Shown piece after piece: positions 6,383-6,917 of a stretch of DNA of 6,917 nucleotides. Where the stretch lies: positions 1 through 6,917 of the forward strand of contig JACCUS010000396.1 of assembly GCA_013811715.1 (NCBI GenBank). The letters are read 5' to 3'. The stretch is from Nocardioidaceae bacterium (GTDB lineage Bacteria; Actinomycetota; Actinomycetes; Propionibacteriales; Nocardioidaceae). The notes below the pieces were generated by a model, which was given only the letters and a program-made list of their open reading frames with translations, made no database searches and was not told the DNA's origin. The stretch's first letter is position 1. Every line of letters starts with the position of its first letter. The position numbers and the translations under genes were made by a program.

Positions 6383-6421
6383 CGGCTGCAGGTTGGGGAA
6401 GCACACCGGGCGTGTTCTCGA

Positions 6422-6435
6422 CCACCGGCGGGTGG
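6422..6435 (+). other. Small hairpin in the intergenic region before rimO
   Basis: CCACC-GGCG-GGTGG forms a perfect 5-bp stem with a four-base loop, 9 bases before the rimO ribosome binding site and 40 bases after the RodZ-like stop. A weaker ACAC/GTGT stem (6403-6415) precedes it. Neither is followed by a T-run. They could attenuate read-through or stabilise an mRNA end, or mean nothing. A CATACT at 6439-6444 is a weak -10 candidate without a convincing -35. Confidence 0.3.
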
Positions 6436-6444
6436 CGGCATACT

Positions 6445-6450
6445 GGAGGG
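6445..6450 (+). promoter_or_regulatory. Ribosome binding site of rimO
   Basis: GGAGGG is four bases before the ATG at 6455. It is the clearest Shine-Dalgarno sequence in the window and decides the rimO start. The spacing is slightly short but within the usable range. Confidence 0.7.
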
Positions 6451-6454
6451 TTCC

Positions 6455-6917
6455 ATGACAGGACTCGGCACACCCGCCACCGTCGCGCTGCAGTCGTTGG
6501 GCTGCGCCCGTAACGACGTCGACTCCGAGGAGCTCGCCGCCCGACTCGTTGCCGGGGGCTTCCGCCTGGTCGACGAGCCGGCGAGCGCCGAGGTCGTCGT
6601 CGTCAACACCTGCGGGTTCGTCGAGGCGGCCAAGAAGGACTCCGTCGACACGCTGCTCGAGGCCGCCGACCTCAAGAGGCCGGGAGGCACCCAGGCTGTG
6701 GTGGCGGTCGGCTGCCTGGCCGAGCGCTACGGCGATGAGCTGGCCGAGTCGCTCCCCGAGGCCGACGCCGTACTCGGGTTCGACGACTACCCCGACATCG
6801 CCGCCCGCCTGCGCAGCATCCTCGCCGGCGACCGGCACGTTCCGCACACCCCGAAGGACCGCCGCTCGCTGCTGCCGCTCGCCCCTGCCGCACGGCATAC
6901 GGCGTCCGGGTCGGTGG
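6455..6917 (+). CDS. rimO: Ribosomal protein S12 methylthiotransferase RimO (5' part)
   Basis: The frame is open from ATG 6455 to the right edge, giving the first 154 residues. The gene is cut by the window, not broken. RimO is a radical-SAM methylthiotransferase that adds a methylthio group to a conserved aspartate of ribosomal protein S12. The visible part is the N-terminal UPF0004 domain, with its three iron-sulfur cysteines at Cys17 (SLGCARNDVDSE), Cys53 (VNTCGFVEAAKKDS) and Cys87 (VGCLAERY). The GCARNDVDSE and CGFVEAAKKDS forms favour RimO over MiaB, which usually has GCQMN-type sequence at the first site. The radical-SAM CxxxCxxC motif and the TRAM domain should lie beyond the edge. It follows the RodZ-like gene after 72 bases with its own ribosome binding site, so it may be read from the ftsK transcript or from a weak local promoter. 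In related genomes pgsA usually follows. Confidence 0.95.
   Translation, partial: MTGLGTPATVALQSLGCARNDVDSEELAARLVAGGFRLVDEPASAEVVVVNTCGFVEAAKKDSVDTLLEAADLKRPGGTQAVVAVGCLAERYGDELAESLPEADAVLGFDDYPDIAARLRSILAGDRHVPHTPKDRRSLLPLAPAARHTASGSV

Noticed and set aside
6483..6725. Possibility that the last gene is MiaB rather than RimO
   Set aside because: The cysteine contexts (GCARNDVDSE, NTCGFVEAAKKDS) are RimO-like, and the position after ftsK and the HTH gene is the usual rimO location in actinobacteria.
5819..6898. 359-codon minus-strand open frame opposite the RodZ-like gene and rimO
   Set aside because: It runs across the intergenic region and both genes with no recognisable domain; the rimO and RodZ motifs on the plus strand are clear.

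Overview
The window is high-GC DNA with strongly G/C-ending codons. Its gene content, an FtsK translocase followed by a RodZ-like helix-turn-helix membrane protein and then RimO, matches a chromosomal order I know from actinobacteria such as Streptomyces. The general style (Eis-like acetyltransferase, Ser/Arg-rich FtsK N-terminus, PH-like extension on the RodZ-like protein) suggests Propionibacteriales, perhaps a Nocardioides relative. That family-level placement is inference, not proof. I see no mobile element, phage gene, CRISPR array, tRNA or rRNA, so this looks like ordinary core chromosome.

Layout: (1) 9-1175, plus strand, an Eis-family GNAT acetyltransferase. (2) 1166-1861, minus strand, an uncharacterised P-loop kinase-like protein. 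Its 3' end overlaps the acetyltransferase by 10 bp tail to tail, with a perfect GC-rich inverted repeat just past the acetyltransferase stop. (3) 1862-1967, a 106-bp divergent intergenic region with a promoter whose predicted transcription start falls on, or one base before, the ftsK ATG. This predicts a leaderless ftsK mRNA. (4) 1968-4499, ftsK, a complete 843-residue DNA translocase. (5) 4496-6382, translationally coupled to ftsK through ATGA, a 628-residue composite membrane protein: two N-terminal membrane helices, a PH-like domain, a long Pro/Ser/Glu linker, a RodZ-type HTH, a third membrane helix and a C-terminal DUF4115-like domain. (6) 6383-6454, a short intergenic region with a small hairpin and a strong ribosome binding site. 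(7) 6455 to the right edge, the first 154 codons of rimO.

How the genes fit together: FtsK pumps chromosomal DNA at the division septum, and RodZ-like proteins link the membrane to the cell-shape machinery, so the coupled pair probably belongs to envelope and division physiology. RimO modifies ribosomal protein S12 and is a conserved neighbour without an obvious shared pathway. The acetyltransferase and P-loop gene form a separate convergent pair. I found no clearly new biological system. The points most worth checking are the leaderless ftsK promoter with an adjacent inverted repeat, the sharp codon-usage change and candidate internal promoter at the 3' end of ftsK, and the PH/RodZ composite architecture.
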